DNA of 64,000 bases from an uncultured Prevotellaceae bacterium (GTDB taxonomy: Bacteria; Bacteroidota; Bacteroidia; Bacteroidales; Muribaculaceae): assembly GCA_947165485.1 (NCBI GenBank), contig CAMVAP010000007.1:1-64000 (forward strand), written 5' to 3'. Below are positions 27,499 to 37,564 of this stretch, one piece after another; within the stretch, counting starts at the first letter, position 1; each line of letters starts with the position of its first letter. Position numbers and translations under genes: made by a program. Under the pieces are notes generated by a model. It was given only the letters and a program-made list of their open reading frames with translations, did not search any database and had not been told where the DNA came from.

Positions 27499-28656
27499 TT
27501 ACTTTATTTTCTTGATGTCGTTGACAAAGAGGATTTTCTTTTCCTTGACCATTTGCTTGAAATCGTCGGCGGTGGCGATGCCAGGCGCTGCGCCAAAGTG
27601 CTCACGCTTGAAGTTGCGCCACGGCAGGAAATAGCAGGGATGGTGTTTTTCCATGATGGGCAGCAACACGCGGCTCCACCAGGTGGCATTGGGCGAATTC
27701 TTGTAGCCGCACTCGGTGAATGCCAGTAGCAGGCCATGTTCCCTAGCATAGGCATCCAGGAAGTCCATGTCGGCATTACATTGCTTGACAAAATCTTCTT
27801 CGGTGCCCCACTGATAGGCGTCAAGGCCTAACAAGTCAACACGCTCGTCACCAGGCCAGCGGTTATAGAATTCCTGCGGATTGACACCCAAGTTGGGCGA
27901 GCAACTCCACACGATGGACGCGGACAGGCTCTTGTTGATATAATCTTGAGTGAGGTTCCACAAGCGCAGGAAATCCTCGTCGCTGCAATTGCCCTTGCCC
28001 CACCAGAACCATCCGCCGTTGTACTCATGCCAGGGACGGAAGATCACAGGAACAGGCTTGCCGTCCTTGTCGGTGAGCGAGAGGATAAATGCCTCCACAC
28101 GCTGGAGCCACGTCATGAACTTGTTGTGGCCCTTGCCGCCGGGCAGAATCTCCTTTACTGTGCTCCGGGGATCGAGGACCAGACCGAGCTGACCGGTTTT
28201 CTCAAGATAAGGCTTTGCTGCCTCAAACGACTTGATGTCGCTCTCGATCCAAGCGGTGGTGCCCAACATGGGATTGCGCGGATGCCATGACAGCGTCACG
28301 ATACCGCCACGCTCATATTGCTTGATGATCTCTTCACGAATCCAGTTGAACGGTACCGAATCCAGGTTCTTGTCGTCGCCCATCTCGATGCCGCCCAAGT
28401 CAAAGCCCATCACGCCAGGGTAGTCGCCAACAAGGTCATAGGTGTCGGAACGGCCCTGTTCCCACTCCCACGTGATGCCATAGAATGGGTCGTCCTGATG
28501 GCCGTACATGATGCCGCGTTTTTGCAGCTTGGTGAGGCGCTCAATCAACTTTTGCGCCGGGGTTTTCTCAACTTTGGGTGCACGGGCTCCAGCCTGTGAT
28601 GCGCACAGGGCAAACAGCAGGGCGATGAGCAATAGTCTCGTTTTCATCATTTTCAT
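27499..28656 (-). CDS. GH26 beta-mannanase, exported
   Basis: This 385-residue family 26 glycoside hydrolase has a cleavable signal peptide (MKTRLLLIALLFALC start) and no lipobox, so it is probably periplasmic. The acid/base Glu lies in FRPWHEYNGGWFWW at about 211. The nucleophile is in AFTECGY at about 315. These are the classic GH26 mannanase motifs. It would cut imported manno-oligosaccharides, plausibly to mannobiose for the downstream epimerase. It is the last gene of the leftward mannan run and is separated from GH36 by 250 bp containing hairpins. Another start is 28647. It is distinct from the lipoprotein GH26 at 48566, which gives one surface and one periplasmic enzyme. Confidence 0.92.
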   Translation of the reverse strand: MKMMKTRLLLIALLFALCASQAGARAPKVEKTPAQKLIERLTKLQKRGIMYGHQDDPFYGITWEWEQGRSDTYDLVGDYPGVMGFDLGGIEMGDDKNLDSVPFNWIREEIIKQYERGGIVTLSWHPRNPMLGTTAWIESDIKSFEAAKPYLEKTGQLGLVLDPRSTVKEILPGGKGHNKFMTWLQRVEAFILSLTDKDGKPVPVIFRPWHEYNGGWFWWGKGNCSDEDFLRLWNLTQDYINKSLSASIVWSCSPNLGVNPQEFYNRWPGDERVDLLGLDAYQWGTEEDFVKQCNADMDFLDAYAREHGLLLAFTECGYKNSPNATWWSRVLLPIMEKHHPCYFLPWRNFKREHFGAAPGIATADDFKQMVKEKKILFVNDIKKIK

Positions 28657-28702
28657 TTTTATTTTGGCAATGATATAGATGTTGGCCCATTGGTGGTATT
28701 AA

Positions 28703-28779
28703 CCGCCCTGTCGGGCGGGAAATTAAGCAAATTAATTTTAAAATTTAATTTTCTTTTAATTTCCCGTGCGTTAGCACGG
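28703..28779. repeat. Hairpin-rich spacer between GH36 and GH26
   Basis: The hairpins CCGCCC-TGTC-GGGCGG (28703-28718) and CCGTGC-GTTA-GCACGG (28764-28779) are enclosed in a larger pairing, cgggaaattaa with ttaatttcccg. A microrepeat (agtcctgagtcctgag, aactcctaacttctaac) follows at 28861-28900. The spacer may stabilise or attenuate the operon mRNA. Confidence 0.5.
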
Positions 28780-28906
28780 TTTGATGTAGAGACGTTTCAA
28801 CGCAGGGTCAACTGCTATATCGTTTCCTTTATTTTTATTGTTATTATATTTTTGGTTTTTAGTCCTGAGTCCTGAGTTAACTCCTAACTTCTAACTCCTA
28901 AAGCCT

Positions 28907-31093
28907 TTATCTGAGCTCGAAGATGCGGCTGGCGTAGTCGCTGGCCAGGGGCACTTCAAGACCGATGTCCATCAGGAAGCGGCCCGTGAAGGTCTTGCCG
29001 TTGAGCTCGCATGGCTTCTGACCCACCTTGATGTTGCGCTCGGTGATGGTGTAACTGCGATCGGGATCAAGACCTGCAAGCTGGATGCGCGGCAGTGGCT
29101 GGTCAACGTAGTTGTCAACCTTATAGACGAACCACACGGCATGGTCCATAGCATCGTTGCTGAACATGATGGACGAGACGCCCTTGCGGTTGTAGGGCGA
29201 AATCAGGCGATAGAGGTTGCCGGTCTGCACGACGGGGCGCAGCAACTTGTAGTCGGCAAACGCCTGTGTGCACTGGTCGTGTTCCTCCTGGCTCATGTGC
29301 CGCGGTTGCAGCTCCATGCCCAGACGTCCGCTCATGGCCACGTCGCAGCGGAACTTGATGGGGATGACACGACCACCCGTGTTCCAATAAGGCGAACCGC
29401 CGATGTGCTGAGCCATCGCGTTGGCAGGGAAGAAGTAGGAGGTACCATACTGGATATAGACGCGCTGCAGGGCATCGTTGTTGTCGCTCACCCAGAACTC
29501 GTCGAAGTAGGGCAGCAGGCCATAGTTGGCGCGGCCACCGCCCGAGGCGCAGTCTTGCATGACCAGGTCGGGATACTTGGCGCGGATGCGCTTGAGCACG
29601 TTGATGAGTCCTCGGTGCCACAGGATGGAGATGTTGTTCTGCTTGTCCTTGGGCAGGTACAGCGAGCCGTAGTTCTGGATGGAGGCATTGGCATCCCACT
29701 TGATGTAAGCGATGTCAGGATTCTGCGTCATCAGGTTGTCAACGATGCCGAAGACGAAGTCCTGCACCTTGGGGTTGGTAAGGTCGAGCACAACCTGTGT
29801 GCCGCCACGGCCTTGTTTGAGTTCGCGGCCCTTGGTCTGGAGCATCCAGTCGGGGTGTTTCTCGTAGAGCTCACTCACGGTGTTGCACATCTCGGGTTCA
29901 ATCCAGATGCCAAACTTGATGCCACGCTGACGGGCCGCCTGGGTGAGCGTGCTGATGCCGCCGGGCAGTTTGCGCTTGTCAACCACCCAGTCGCCCAGCG
30001 ACGATGAGTCGTTGTTGCGGGGATACTTGTCGCCAAACCAACCATCGTCCATCACGAACAGTTCGCCGCCAAACTTGGCAATGTCGTCCATCATGTTGAT
30101 CATGGTTTCCTCCTTGATGTCAAACACGACGCCTTCCCACGAGTTGAGAAGGATGTCGCCCGTCTTCATGCCGCGGTGGAACATGCCCTCGGTGCGTGCC
30201 CAGCGATGGATGGTGCGGCTGGCACCTCCCAGACCTTCCTCAGAGTAGGCAAGAGCCAGATGCGGCGTTTCAAAGAGCTCGTTGGGTTCGAGTACATATT
30301 CTGACGACATGGGGTCGATACCGGCGTAGAACTGGTGCTGGCGATGGCCAGTGGTGTTGATGCGCAGTTCGTAGTTGCCGCTCCAGCACAGGATGGCTGC
30401 AATGACGCGACCCGTCGTCTCCTGCGGTTCACCGTCGAGCGAAATCATCAGCTCGGGAGCATCCAGGTGCGAGTTGCGGGCACCGTCGGTATTGCGGATG
30501 GTCTTCAGACCTTGGGTAAGCGGTTCGGTTGTGGGTTCGGCCTCGGCTGCCCAGTTGCCGTGCAGGTGGCTGATCCACACGTCGCCCTGGCGCAGTGTCA
30601 AGTGGCCGGAATCGAAGCGCTTGAGTGTGATGGCACGTTTCTCCTTGTGAGAGATCTCGGCCCAAGTCTCAATCACGTCCACGTTTTTGTAGGCTTTATA
30701 GAACACTTTCACGGTGACGGGCAGCAGTTTGTCGGTCATCGTGAAAATGTGAAGTTGCGAGCGGTCGTCGCTGCTCGTCTCGTAGTTGGTGACCTTGAGT
30801 TCAAGGTTCAGGTCGCCATCGGCATGTTGCACTTGAATAGCTGGCAGGTGGATGGCGTCCATAGTGCCGAACGCGGGCAATGCCGAGAAGTTAAGGTCGG
30901 CACCAGCGTCACGCAGCTGCTGCATTGTGGCGCTCTTGTTGCCGTAGTAGCCCATGCGCAGGTCGCCACCCTCATAGGCGTGCAGCACCAGTTGGGTATT
31001 GGGCGTCTGCACAGCGACGTCACCCTGCCAAGCACTCATCGTGCCTGAACCAAGCAACATCATCGCTGCAAGGATAAGAGAGAATCTTTTCAT
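28907..31093 (-). CDS. GH36 alpha-galactosidase, exported
   Basis: This 728-residue family 36 glycoside hydrolase removes alpha-1,6-galactose from galactomannan side chains. The signal peptide MKRFSLILAAMMLLGSGTMS suggests a periplasmic location. The beta-sandwich N-terminus precedes the barrel with GDWVVDKRKLPGG and FGIWIEPEM. The nucleophile Asp is in YIKWDAN at about 467, and the acid/base Asp is in VSDNNDAL. I chose the ATG at 31093. The track's start at 31129 adds 12 residues before the signal peptide. It lies between GH94 and GH26 in the leftward mannan run. Debranching would make the backbone available to GH26. Confidence 0.92.
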   Translation of the reverse strand: MKRFSLILAAMMLLGSGTMSAWQGDVAVQTPNTQLVLHAYEGGDLRMGYYGNKSATMQQLRDAGADLNFSALPAFGTMDAIHLPAIQVQHADGDLNLELKVTNYETSSDDRSQLHIFTMTDKLLPVTVKVFYKAYKNVDVIETWAEISHKEKRAITLKRFDSGHLTLRQGDVWISHLHGNWAAEAEPTTEPLTQGLKTIRNTDGARNSHLDAPELMISLDGEPQETTGRVIAAILCWSGNYELRINTTGHRQHQFYAGIDPMSSEYVLEPNELFETPHLALAYSEEGLGGASRTIHRWARTEGMFHRGMKTGDILLNSWEGVVFDIKEETMINMMDDIAKFGGELFVMDDGWFGDKYPRNNDSSSLGDWVVDKRKLPGGISTLTQAARQRGIKFGIWIEPEMCNTVSELYEKHPDWMLQTKGRELKQGRGGTQVVLDLTNPKVQDFVFGIVDNLMTQNPDIAYIKWDANASIQNYGSLYLPKDKQNNISILWHRGLINVLKRIRAKYPDLVMQDCASGGGRANYGLLPYFDEFWVSDNNDALQRVYIQYGTSYFFPANAMAQHIGGSPYWNTGGRVIPIKFRCDVAMSGRLGMELQPRHMSQEEHDQCTQAFADYKLLRPVVQTGNLYRLISPYNRKGVSSIMFSNDAMDHAVWFVYKVDNYVDQPLPRIQLAGLDPDRSYTITERNIKVGQKPCELNGKTFTGRFLMDIGLEVPLASDYASRIFELR

Positions 31094-31145
31094 CGTTTTG
31101 AGATATATATTATGGTTAATGTTGTTCAACTATTCAATCAAGAGA

Positions 31146-33629
31146 TTATCCCATGATGACCTCGACAATGTGCTTGCCGGATTGTGCGGGCACGACAGCG
31201 CCCTCGACGGGCATCCCATCAACAGTCATCTTGGCAACGCCCTTGCTCACGCCCTTGGGGTTGCTCACATGGATTTCATATTCCCCACCGCGGAAGCGCC
31301 TGGTCACCGTGTAGTTGTGCGCTGTCTGGGGCAGACACGGGTCGATGAGCAGACCATCATAGTGCGGCTTGATGCCAAGAATGAATTCCGACACGGTGTA
31401 CCACATCCACGCTGCGGTGCCAGTGAGCCATGAGTTCTTGCCCTCACCGGGACGATAAGCGTCCTTGCCTGCCACCATTTGGCAGTTGACATAGGGCTCG
31501 ACCTTGTGCAGCGTCTGGCGGTCCTCCTCGACGTAGCTGGGCAGAATCTTCTTGTAGTGGTTCCAAGCGTCATCGCCACGGGCAGCCACCGTCTCGCCAA
31601 TGATGACCCAGGGATTGTTGTGGCAGAAGATGCCCGCATTCTCCTTGTAGCCTTCGGGATAGGAACTGATTTCACCCATCTCGACATGATAGGTGGTGAA
31701 GGCAGGATTGTTGAGCACAATGCCGTGTTCGCATTCCAGGCGCTGTTTTACCGAGTCGAGCGAACGTTCCACGAGTCCTTCTTCCAGGCCGATGCCCGCC
31801 ATGGTGCACCAGCCCTGTGACTCGATAAAGATTTTGCCTTCCTCGCACTCGTCGCTGCCGATTTTGTTGCCATAGAAGTCATAAGCACGCAGATACCATT
31901 CACCGTCCCAGCCATGGGCTTTAACGGCATTGATCATCTCATCGACATGTCGTTGGGCACGGTCGGCCTCGGCGGCAAAATCGATATCTTTGAGATTTTG
32001 CATTGTCTTGATGTGGTCAGGCAGAATCTTGCAGAGTTCGACGTAGTCTTTGCCTGTCACGACAAACAGACCCGCAATCATCACCGACTCGGCTTGTGAG
32101 CCCTCGGTCTTGTTCTCGGTGGTCTGGAAACTCTCGTTGGGGTCCCAGGAGAAGCAGTTCAGATTCAGGCAGTCGTTCCAGTCGGCGCGACCGATGAGGG
32201 GCAGACTGTGCGGTCCCAGGTTATTGACCACGTGGTTGAATGACACTTGCAGGTGTTCAAACAGCGTGACCTCGGTGCCCGGCTGGTTGTCAAAGGGGAC
32301 CATTTCGTCGAGTATCGAGAAGTCTCCCGTTTCTTTGATATAGGCCACGGTGCCAAAGATGAGCCAGCAGGGGTCATCATTGAAGCCGCCACCGATGTCG
32401 TTGTTGCCGCGCTTGGTCAATGGCTGATACTGATGATAGCAGCCGCCGTCGGGGAACTGCGTCGAGGCGATGTCGATGATGCGCTCACGGGCACGCTCGG
32501 GGATGAGGTGTACAAAGCCCACGAGGTCCTGGTTACTGTCGCGGAATCCCATGCCGCGCCCGATGCCGCTCTCAAAGAAAGAGGCCGAGCGTGACATGCA
32601 GAAGGTCACCATGCACTGATATTGGTTCCAAATGTTGACCATGCGGTCGAGTTTATCGTTCCCGGAGTTTACCGTGTAGATGTTGAGCAGGTTGTCCCAA
32701 TAGTTGCACAGTTCGGCAAAAGCGGCATCCACCTTTTCGCTGGTGTTGAAACGTTCCATCATAGCCTTGGCCTGCGTCTTGTTGATGACCTGCGGAGCGA
32801 TGAATTTCTCCTCTTGCTTGTTCTCGACATAGCCCAACAGGAAGATGTAGTCACGGCTTTCGCTGGGCTGCAGTTCCACCTCGATATAGTGCGAAGCGAT
32901 GGGGCTCCAGCCGTGGGCATGGCTGTTGAACGGACGCCCTTGAATGACGGCATCAGGATTGGCAAACTCATTATAGAGGCCGACGAACGTCTCACGGTCG
33001 GTGTCAAAGCCTTGGATAGGAACGTTCACACCGTAGAATGCGTAGTGATTGCGGCGCTCGCGGTATTCGGTCTTGTGGTAGATAACCGAACCCTCGATTT
33101 CTACCTCACCGGTCGAGAAGTTGCGCTGGAAGTTCTCCATGTCGGTCGCTGCATTCCACAGGCACCACTCGGCAAAGGAGAACAACTTGAGGCGCTTCAC
33201 CTCATTGCTGTTGTTGGTGAGCGTGAGCTTCTGCACCTCGGCCCATGTGTGCAGGGGCACAAAGAACAGCACCGATGCCTCGACACCGTTCTTGCTCCCC
33301 GTGATGCGGGTGTAGTTCATGCCATGACGGCACTCATAGTTGTCGAGCGGCGTCTTGCAGGGCTTCCATCCAGGATTCCACACGGTGCCGCCATCGTTGA
33401 TGTAGAAGTAGCGCCCACCGTTATCCATAGGCACGCCGTTGTAGCGGTAGCGCGTCAAGCGGCGGAACTTGGCATCCTTGTAGAAGGAATAGCCGCCTGC
33501 CGTGTTGGAAATCAGTGAGAAGAAATCCTCGTTGCCCAGGTAGTTGATCCAGGGCCACGGCGTCTGCGGGTCGGTGATGACATATTCGCGGTGTTGGTCG
33601 TCAAAGTGACCGTATCTCTTGTTATCCAT
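31146..33629 (-). CDS. GH94 phosphorylase, probable cellobiose phosphorylase
   Basis: This 827-residue cytoplasmic enzyme has no signal peptide. Family 94 enzymes split beta-glucosides by phosphate, here probably cellobiose to glucose-1-phosphate and glucose. The start ([20 protein letters not shown]) and [11 protein letters not shown] are typical of cellobiose phosphorylases. The general acid Asp is in RADWNDCLN (about 486). It lies 9 bp after the epimerase gene and before GH36. In a glucomannan pathway it would handle Glc-Glc units, while GH130 handles Man-Glc. Cellodextrin or laminaribiose phosphorylase activity is a less likely alternative. The intact catalytic motif makes an active enzyme likely. 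Confidence 0.88.
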   Translation of the reverse strand: MDNKRYGHFDDQHREYVITDPQTPWPWINYLGNEDFFSLISNTAGGYSFYKDAKFRRLTRYRYNGVPMDNGGRYFYINDGGTVWNPGWKPCKTPLDNYECRHGMNYTRITGSKNGVEASVLFFVPLHTWAEVQKLTLTNNSNEVKRLKLFSFAEWCLWNAATDMENFQRNFSTGEVEIEGSVIYHKTEYRERRNHYAFYGVNVPIQGFDTDRETFVGLYNEFANPDAVIQGRPFNSHAHGWSPIASHYIEVELQPSESRDYIFLLGYVENKQEEKFIAPQVINKTQAKAMMERFNTSEKVDAAFAELCNYWDNLLNIYTVNSGNDKLDRMVNIWNQYQCMVTFCMSRSASFFESGIGRGMGFRDSNQDLVGFVHLIPERARERIIDIASTQFPDGGCYHQYQPLTKRGNNDIGGGFNDDPCWLIFGTVAYIKETGDFSILDEMVPFDNQPGTEVTLFEHLQVSFNHVVNNLGPHSLPLIGRADWNDCLNLNCFSWDPNESFQTTENKTEGSQAESVMIAGLFVVTGKDYVELCKILPDHIKTMQNLKDIDFAAEADRAQRHVDEMINAVKAHGWDGEWYLRAYDFYGNKIGSDECEEGKIFIESQGWCTMAGIGLEEGLVERSLDSVKQRLECEHGIVLNNPAFTTYHVEMGEISSYPEGYKENAGIFCHNNPWVIIGETVAARGDDAWNHYKKILPSYVEEDRQTLHKVEPYVNCQMVAGKDAYRPGEGKNSWLTGTAAWMWYTVSEFILGIKPHYDGLLIDPCLPQTAHNYTVTRRFRGGEYEIHVSNPKGVSKGVAKMTVDGMPVEGAVVPAQSGKHIVEVIMG

Positions 33630-33638
33630 ATCTTATGA

Positions 33639-34874
33639 TTATTGTTTGAAATTGCGTTCCATGATTTCAAGACACATGCGCGAGTTGTGATATGGGCATT
33701 TCCAGAAACCCGCCTTGTCGTCGCGGCGGTTGATGTTGCCCTGGGCATCGCGACTCCAGAACCACTCGCCGCCCTCGCGGTCGATGAGGTTGTCCTTGAT
33801 GTATTGCCAGCAGTGCAGCGCCTTGTGCAGCGCGCTCTCGTCGCCGAAGTGCTGATACAGGTTAATAAAACCTACTACAGTCTCGGCCTGTACCCACCAG
33901 TGGCGGTCGTCATCGACATAGCCGGTGTCAAGATTGGCCTCGTGTATCATCGACCCGTCGGCATTCAGGCCTTTCTCGCTGGCTCGTGCCACGAGTTTCA
34001 CGATGGGTTCCACCTTGTCAAGCACAGCCTGGTCGCCAAGCACTAGTGCCGCCTCGTGCAGGAGCCATGAGCACTCGATGTCGTGTCCGTAACTCTCGAG
34101 AGCACCCGCCTCGCGGGTCCAGTCCATAGCGAAGAACAGGTCCAGATGGTGCGTCTCGGGATTCAGAATCTTGTCGGTGAAAATATCGATGAGGTTGCGC
34201 AGGGCTTTCTCGACACGCTCCACAACGTCACGAGAGACCGAATTGGCCTCCCATTCCATGAGGCAGCGGTACAGGTTGGTGTAGGGCTCGATGATGTGCA
34301 GATGCGTGTTCTGCGACTTGGGGAAGTTGGCATCGAGTTCCGACAGGCGCATGTCGGCAATCTCGTTCCACTGGCGCGTTTGAGCCTCAATATAGCCGTT
34401 GTTCACCTTGTCTAACGAATGTTGCTCGATGCAGTCAAACAACTTGATGGCATCATCCAGCGCCTGCTGGTCGCCGGTGGCTCGGGCATATTCGCTCAGG
34501 CCATAGATCATGAACCCGATGGCGTAGAACTGTTTCTTGGTGTCTTTGGGATTGCCCAGATAGTCCACCGACCAGTAAGTGCCGCCAAACTGGTTGTCGT
34601 AGAAATACTCGATAATGTAGTCCTTGATGAGTGTTGCCGCCATCAGGTACTCGGGATTGCCCAGCACGCGGTAGGCAGCCGAGAAGGCCCACAGGATGCG
34701 GGCCGAGAGGATGCCACCTTTGTCGGCCTCCTTGACGAGCAAGCCATTACCGGTCATTTGACCGTAGAATCCGCCGTGCTCATCGTCTATCATATTGGAT
34801 AGCCAAAAGTCCAGGATGTTGTTTTCCAGCACCTCCTGAACTTCGGCTTTCAGCGTCTTGATATCGTCGTTCAT
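33639..34874 (-). CDS. Cellobiose/mannobiose 2-epimerase (AGE family)
   Basis: This cytoplasmic enzyme, 411 residues from the chosen start, has an (alpha/alpha)6 barrel of the N-acylglucosamine/cellobiose 2-epimerase family. It converts beta-1,4-mannobiose to mannosyl-glucose, the substrate of GH130. Visible family segments are FWLSNMIDDEHGGFYGQ, SARILWAFSAAYR and the His-containing SYGHDIECSWLLHEA. Late HWWVQAETVVGF carries the expected catalytic-region Trp and Glu. I start at MNDDIKTLK because its ATG is one base after the symporter stop, whereas the track's start (34922) would overlap the upstream gene by 47 bp. The order symporter, epimerase, GH94, with GH130 upstream, matches mannan phosphorolysis loci. 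Confidence 0.9.
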   Translation of the reverse strand: MNDDIKTLKAEVQEVLENNILDFWLSNMIDDEHGGFYGQMTGNGLLVKEADKGGILSARILWAFSAAYRVLGNPEYLMAATLIKDYIIEYFYDNQFGGTYWSVDYLGNPKDTKKQFYAIGFMIYGLSEYARATGDQQALDDAIKLFDCIEQHSLDKVNNGYIEAQTRQWNEIADMRLSELDANFPKSQNTHLHIIEPYTNLYRCLMEWEANSVSRDVVERVEKALRNLIDIFTDKILNPETHHLDLFFAMDWTREAGALESYGHDIECSWLLHEAALVLGDQAVLDKVEPIVKLVARASEKGLNADGSMIHEANLDTGYVDDDRHWWVQAETVVGFINLYQHFGDESALHKALHCWQYIKDNLIDREGGEWFWSRDAQGNINRRDDKAGFWKCPYHNSRMCLEIMERNFKQ

Positions 34875-34875
34875 C

Positions 34876-36219
34876 TTATTTCTTGATGGGATACAGATGG
34901 AGTAGGTAAAGCATGATGACAATAATGGCAGCAGGGAAGAGCGAGAACAGTGCCCAAACCATGTTGCGGACTGATTCCTCGTCGGTGATGGTTACCACCG
35001 TCTGACCTGTGGCAGGGTCTGTACCCGAGATGAAACCGGCAATGCCCAACAGCAGTGCAACCAGCGAACCCGAGATGGCCGTGCCAAACTTCTGTGCCAT
35101 CGTACCCGACGAGAAGATGAGGCCCGTCGATGAGGTGCCGTTCATCTCGGTGGCATAATCGGCCACGTCGGCATACATCGACCACAGCAGCGGGGAATAG
35201 AATCCCACGCCAACCGAAGTGAGGATGACGATGCCCACCAGTACCCAAATGTACTTGGGATCCATCGGCACAAAGAAGAAGGCGATGGAGGTCACCATGC
35301 AGATGATGGCTGCAACGGCAAAGGCTTTGCGCTTTGAGCCCATCCACTGGGTGAACTTGGGTGACAGACCTCCAAAGATCATGCAGGTCACCTCGCCAAA
35401 GGTCATGAACACCGTGTAGTTGATGATCAGGCCGCTCACGGTCACATCACCGTGCAGGCAGTATTCCATCAGGTAACCGGCCACGGCATAGCGGAAGCCG
35501 TTGAAGAAGTTGGTGCAGATGCCGATGAGTGTCAGGTATATCCAGGGCTTGTTCTTGAGCAGGTCGGCAAAAGGCTTGAAGGAGAACTTCTCGGCACGAA
35601 TGGGTTTCAGACGCTCCTTGGTCAGCAGACCGCAGGCCAGTGTCATGATAGTGGCCACAAATCCCAGACCAGCGCCCAGCACGGCATATTGATGTGCCTC
35701 GGTGCCGCCAACCATCTTCTGCAGATAGGGGAACGAGAGCAGGGTGATAAAGCCCATGGCATAGGCACCTACCATGCGGAACGACGAGAACTGGTTCTTC
35801 TCGTTGTCATCATCGGTCATCACGCCCAGCAGCGAGCCGTAAGGCACGTTGACGGCAGTGTAAACGGCCATCATGAGCAGATAGAGCGTGTAGGCATAGA
35901 TGCGCTTGCCCACGGGGCCAAAGTCGGGAGTATAGAGCAGCAGGGCGAATACCAGGCCCAAGGGGATGGCACCGAATATGAGCCAGGGGCGATAGGTGCC
36001 CCAGCGCGACTGTGTGCGGTCGGCCAGACTGCCCATCAAGGGGTCGGTGACGACGTCAAACATGCGGGCGATGAGCATCAGCGTTGCCGTGTCGGCAACC
36101 GTGAGGCCAAAGACGTTGGTGAAAAACAACGGGAATGCGATTGACATTACTTTCCAGGTAATGCCTCCGGCAGCCGCATCACCCAGGGCGTAGCCGATTT
36201 TTTCTTTTAAACTTGCCAT
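34876..36219 (-). CDS. GPH-family sugar:cation symporter
   Basis: This 447-residue inner-membrane transporter of the glycoside-pentoside-hexuronide family (MFS superfamily) has about 12 hydrophobic helices. The motif IARMFDVVTDPLMGSLADRTQSRWGTYRPW is the family signature near residues 48-77. It would import mannobiose, mannosyl-glucose or cellobiose from the periplasm with a cation. It sits between GH130 and the epimerase with almost no spacing to the latter. Substrate is inferred from that context, not from residues. The 74-bp gap before it contains no separate promoter that I can support. Confidence 0.9.
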   Translation of the reverse strand: MASLKEKIGYALGDAAAGGITWKVMSIAFPLFFTNVFGLTVADTATLMLIARMFDVVTDPLMGSLADRTQSRWGTYRPWLIFGAIPLGLVFALLLYTPDFGPVGKRIYAYTLYLLMMAVYTAVNVPYGSLLGVMTDDDNEKNQFSSFRMVGAYAMGFITLLSFPYLQKMVGGTEAHQYAVLGAGLGFVATIMTLACGLLTKERLKPIRAEKFSFKPFADLLKNKPWIYLTLIGICTNFFNGFRYAVAGYLMEYCLHGDVTVSGLIINYTVFMTFGEVTCMIFGGLSPKFTQWMGSKRKAFAVAAIICMVTSIAFFFVPMDPKYIWVLVGIVILTSVGVGFYSPLLWSMYADVADYATEMNGTSSTGLIFSSGTMAQKFGTAISGSLVALLLGIAGFISGTDPATGQTVVTITDEESVRNMVWALFSLFPAAIIVIMLYLLHLYPIKK

Positions 36220-36293
36220 TTTATTAATAATTAGCAGTGAGAGGAGTCGGGAAATGTTTTCAGTCCGTCACCTCGTTGATGATTCGTTATTAT

Positions 36294-37466
36294 TTATTCT
36301 TTATGGGTTGATCGGTTCTTCTCGATGAGTCGCTTGATGGTCTCCACGCTGGCCGTGGTGGTCAGCCCGTCCTGTGGCGTGTTCATGCAGTAGTCCACCA
36401 GGCGGTCGATGGTCGAGGTGGCTACATGCAGGCGGGTGTCGCTTGAGGCGTAGTAGATGAAGACGCGTCCGTCCTCGTCGGCAATCCAGCCGTTAGAGAA
36501 GACCACATTCATCACGTCACCGATATACTCACCTCCCTCGGGAACGAGGAAATAGCCGCCAGGTTGTGCGATAACGCGCGTGGGATCGTCGAGTGCTGTC
36601 ATGTACATATATAATACATAACGCAGTCCCGAGGCGCAGCCGCGCACGCCGTGGGCAAGATGCAGCCAGCCTTGCGGTGTCTTGATAGGGTGGGGACCCT
36701 CGCCATTTTTCACTTCCATGATGGTGTGATAGTGGCGCGCGTTGATGATTTTCTCATCAACGATTTCGGCATGGGTGATATCATCCACCAGAGCCCAGCC
36801 GATGCCACCGCCGCTGCCTGCGTCGATGAAGCCGTCTTGGGGACGGGTATAGAAGGCATACTTGCCGTTTACAAACTCGGGGTGAAGCACCACGTTGCGC
36901 TGCTGGCTCTTGCTCTTGAGGTCGGGCAGGCGTTCCCAGTTCTTGAGGTCACGGGTGCGGGCAATGCCGGCAGTAGCCGTGGCAGCGCTCAGGTCTCCTG
37001 GGCAAGTGTCATCGGGACGCTCGGCGCAAAAGACGCCGTAGATCCAACCGTCTTCATGGGCCGTGAGGCGCATGTCGTAGATATTGGTGGCGGGAACCGC
37101 ATCATCGGGCATCGTGATAGGCTCGGGCCAGAATCGGAAGTTGTCCACGCCGTTTGGACTCTCGGCCACAGCGAAGAACGACTTGCGGTCGGCACCTTCA
37201 ACCCTCACGACAAGGACATATTTGCCCTGCCATTTGATGGCGCCTGCATTGAGCGTCGCGTTCATCATGATGCGTTGCATCAAGTAGGGGTTGTCCTGCT
37301 CGTTGAAGTCATAGCGCCACTCCAGCGGAGTATGCTCGGCGGTGATGATGGGATTCTTGTATTTCTCGTAGATGCCGTTGCCCCAAGCGAGGGGTTCATT
37401 CTTGCGGCTTAGCAACTCCTCGTGGTGCTTGCGCAAAGCGGTGATTTTATTTTTGAATCCACTCAT
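36294..37466 (-). CDS. GH130 4-O-beta-mannosyl-glucose phosphorylase
   Basis: This 390-residue cytoplasmic phosphorylase resembles subfamily GH130_1. It splits beta-1,4-mannosyl-glucose with phosphate to mannose-1-phosphate and glucose. The start (ITALRKHHEELLSRKNEPLAWGNG) is characteristic of the subfamily. The catalytic Asp is in NIYDMRLT at residue 131, the position known for the Bacteroides fragilis enzyme. There is no signal peptide. Together with the adjacent epimerase and symporter it completes the mannan phosphorolysis route. A mannobiose-acting GH130_2 enzyme is less likely because of the N-terminus. It lies 98 bp after the CE7 gene. Confidence 0.93.
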   Translation of the reverse strand: MSGFKNKITALRKHHEELLSRKNEPLAWGNGIYEKYKNPIITAEHTPLEWRYDFNEQDNPYLMQRIMMNATLNAGAIKWQGKYVLVVRVEGADRKSFFAVAESPNGVDNFRFWPEPITMPDDAVPATNIYDMRLTAHEDGWIYGVFCAERPDDTCPGDLSAATATAGIARTRDLKNWERLPDLKSKSQQRNVVLHPEFVNGKYAFYTRPQDGFIDAGSGGGIGWALVDDITHAEIVDEKIINARHYHTIMEVKNGEGPHPIKTPQGWLHLAHGVRGCASGLRYVLYMYMTALDDPTRVIAQPGGYFLVPEGGEYIGDVMNVVFSNGWIADEDGRVFIYYASSDTRLHVATSTIDRLVDYCMNTPQDGLTTTASVETIKRLIEKNRSTHKE

Positions 37467-37564
37467 TTGATATTATTGTAGTAGTTATATTGTTGTATTT
37501 TAGTTAACTGAATGTTCTAGCATTCTTGAAGGCTCTAGCGTTTACATGACCTGGCCATTGGCTT

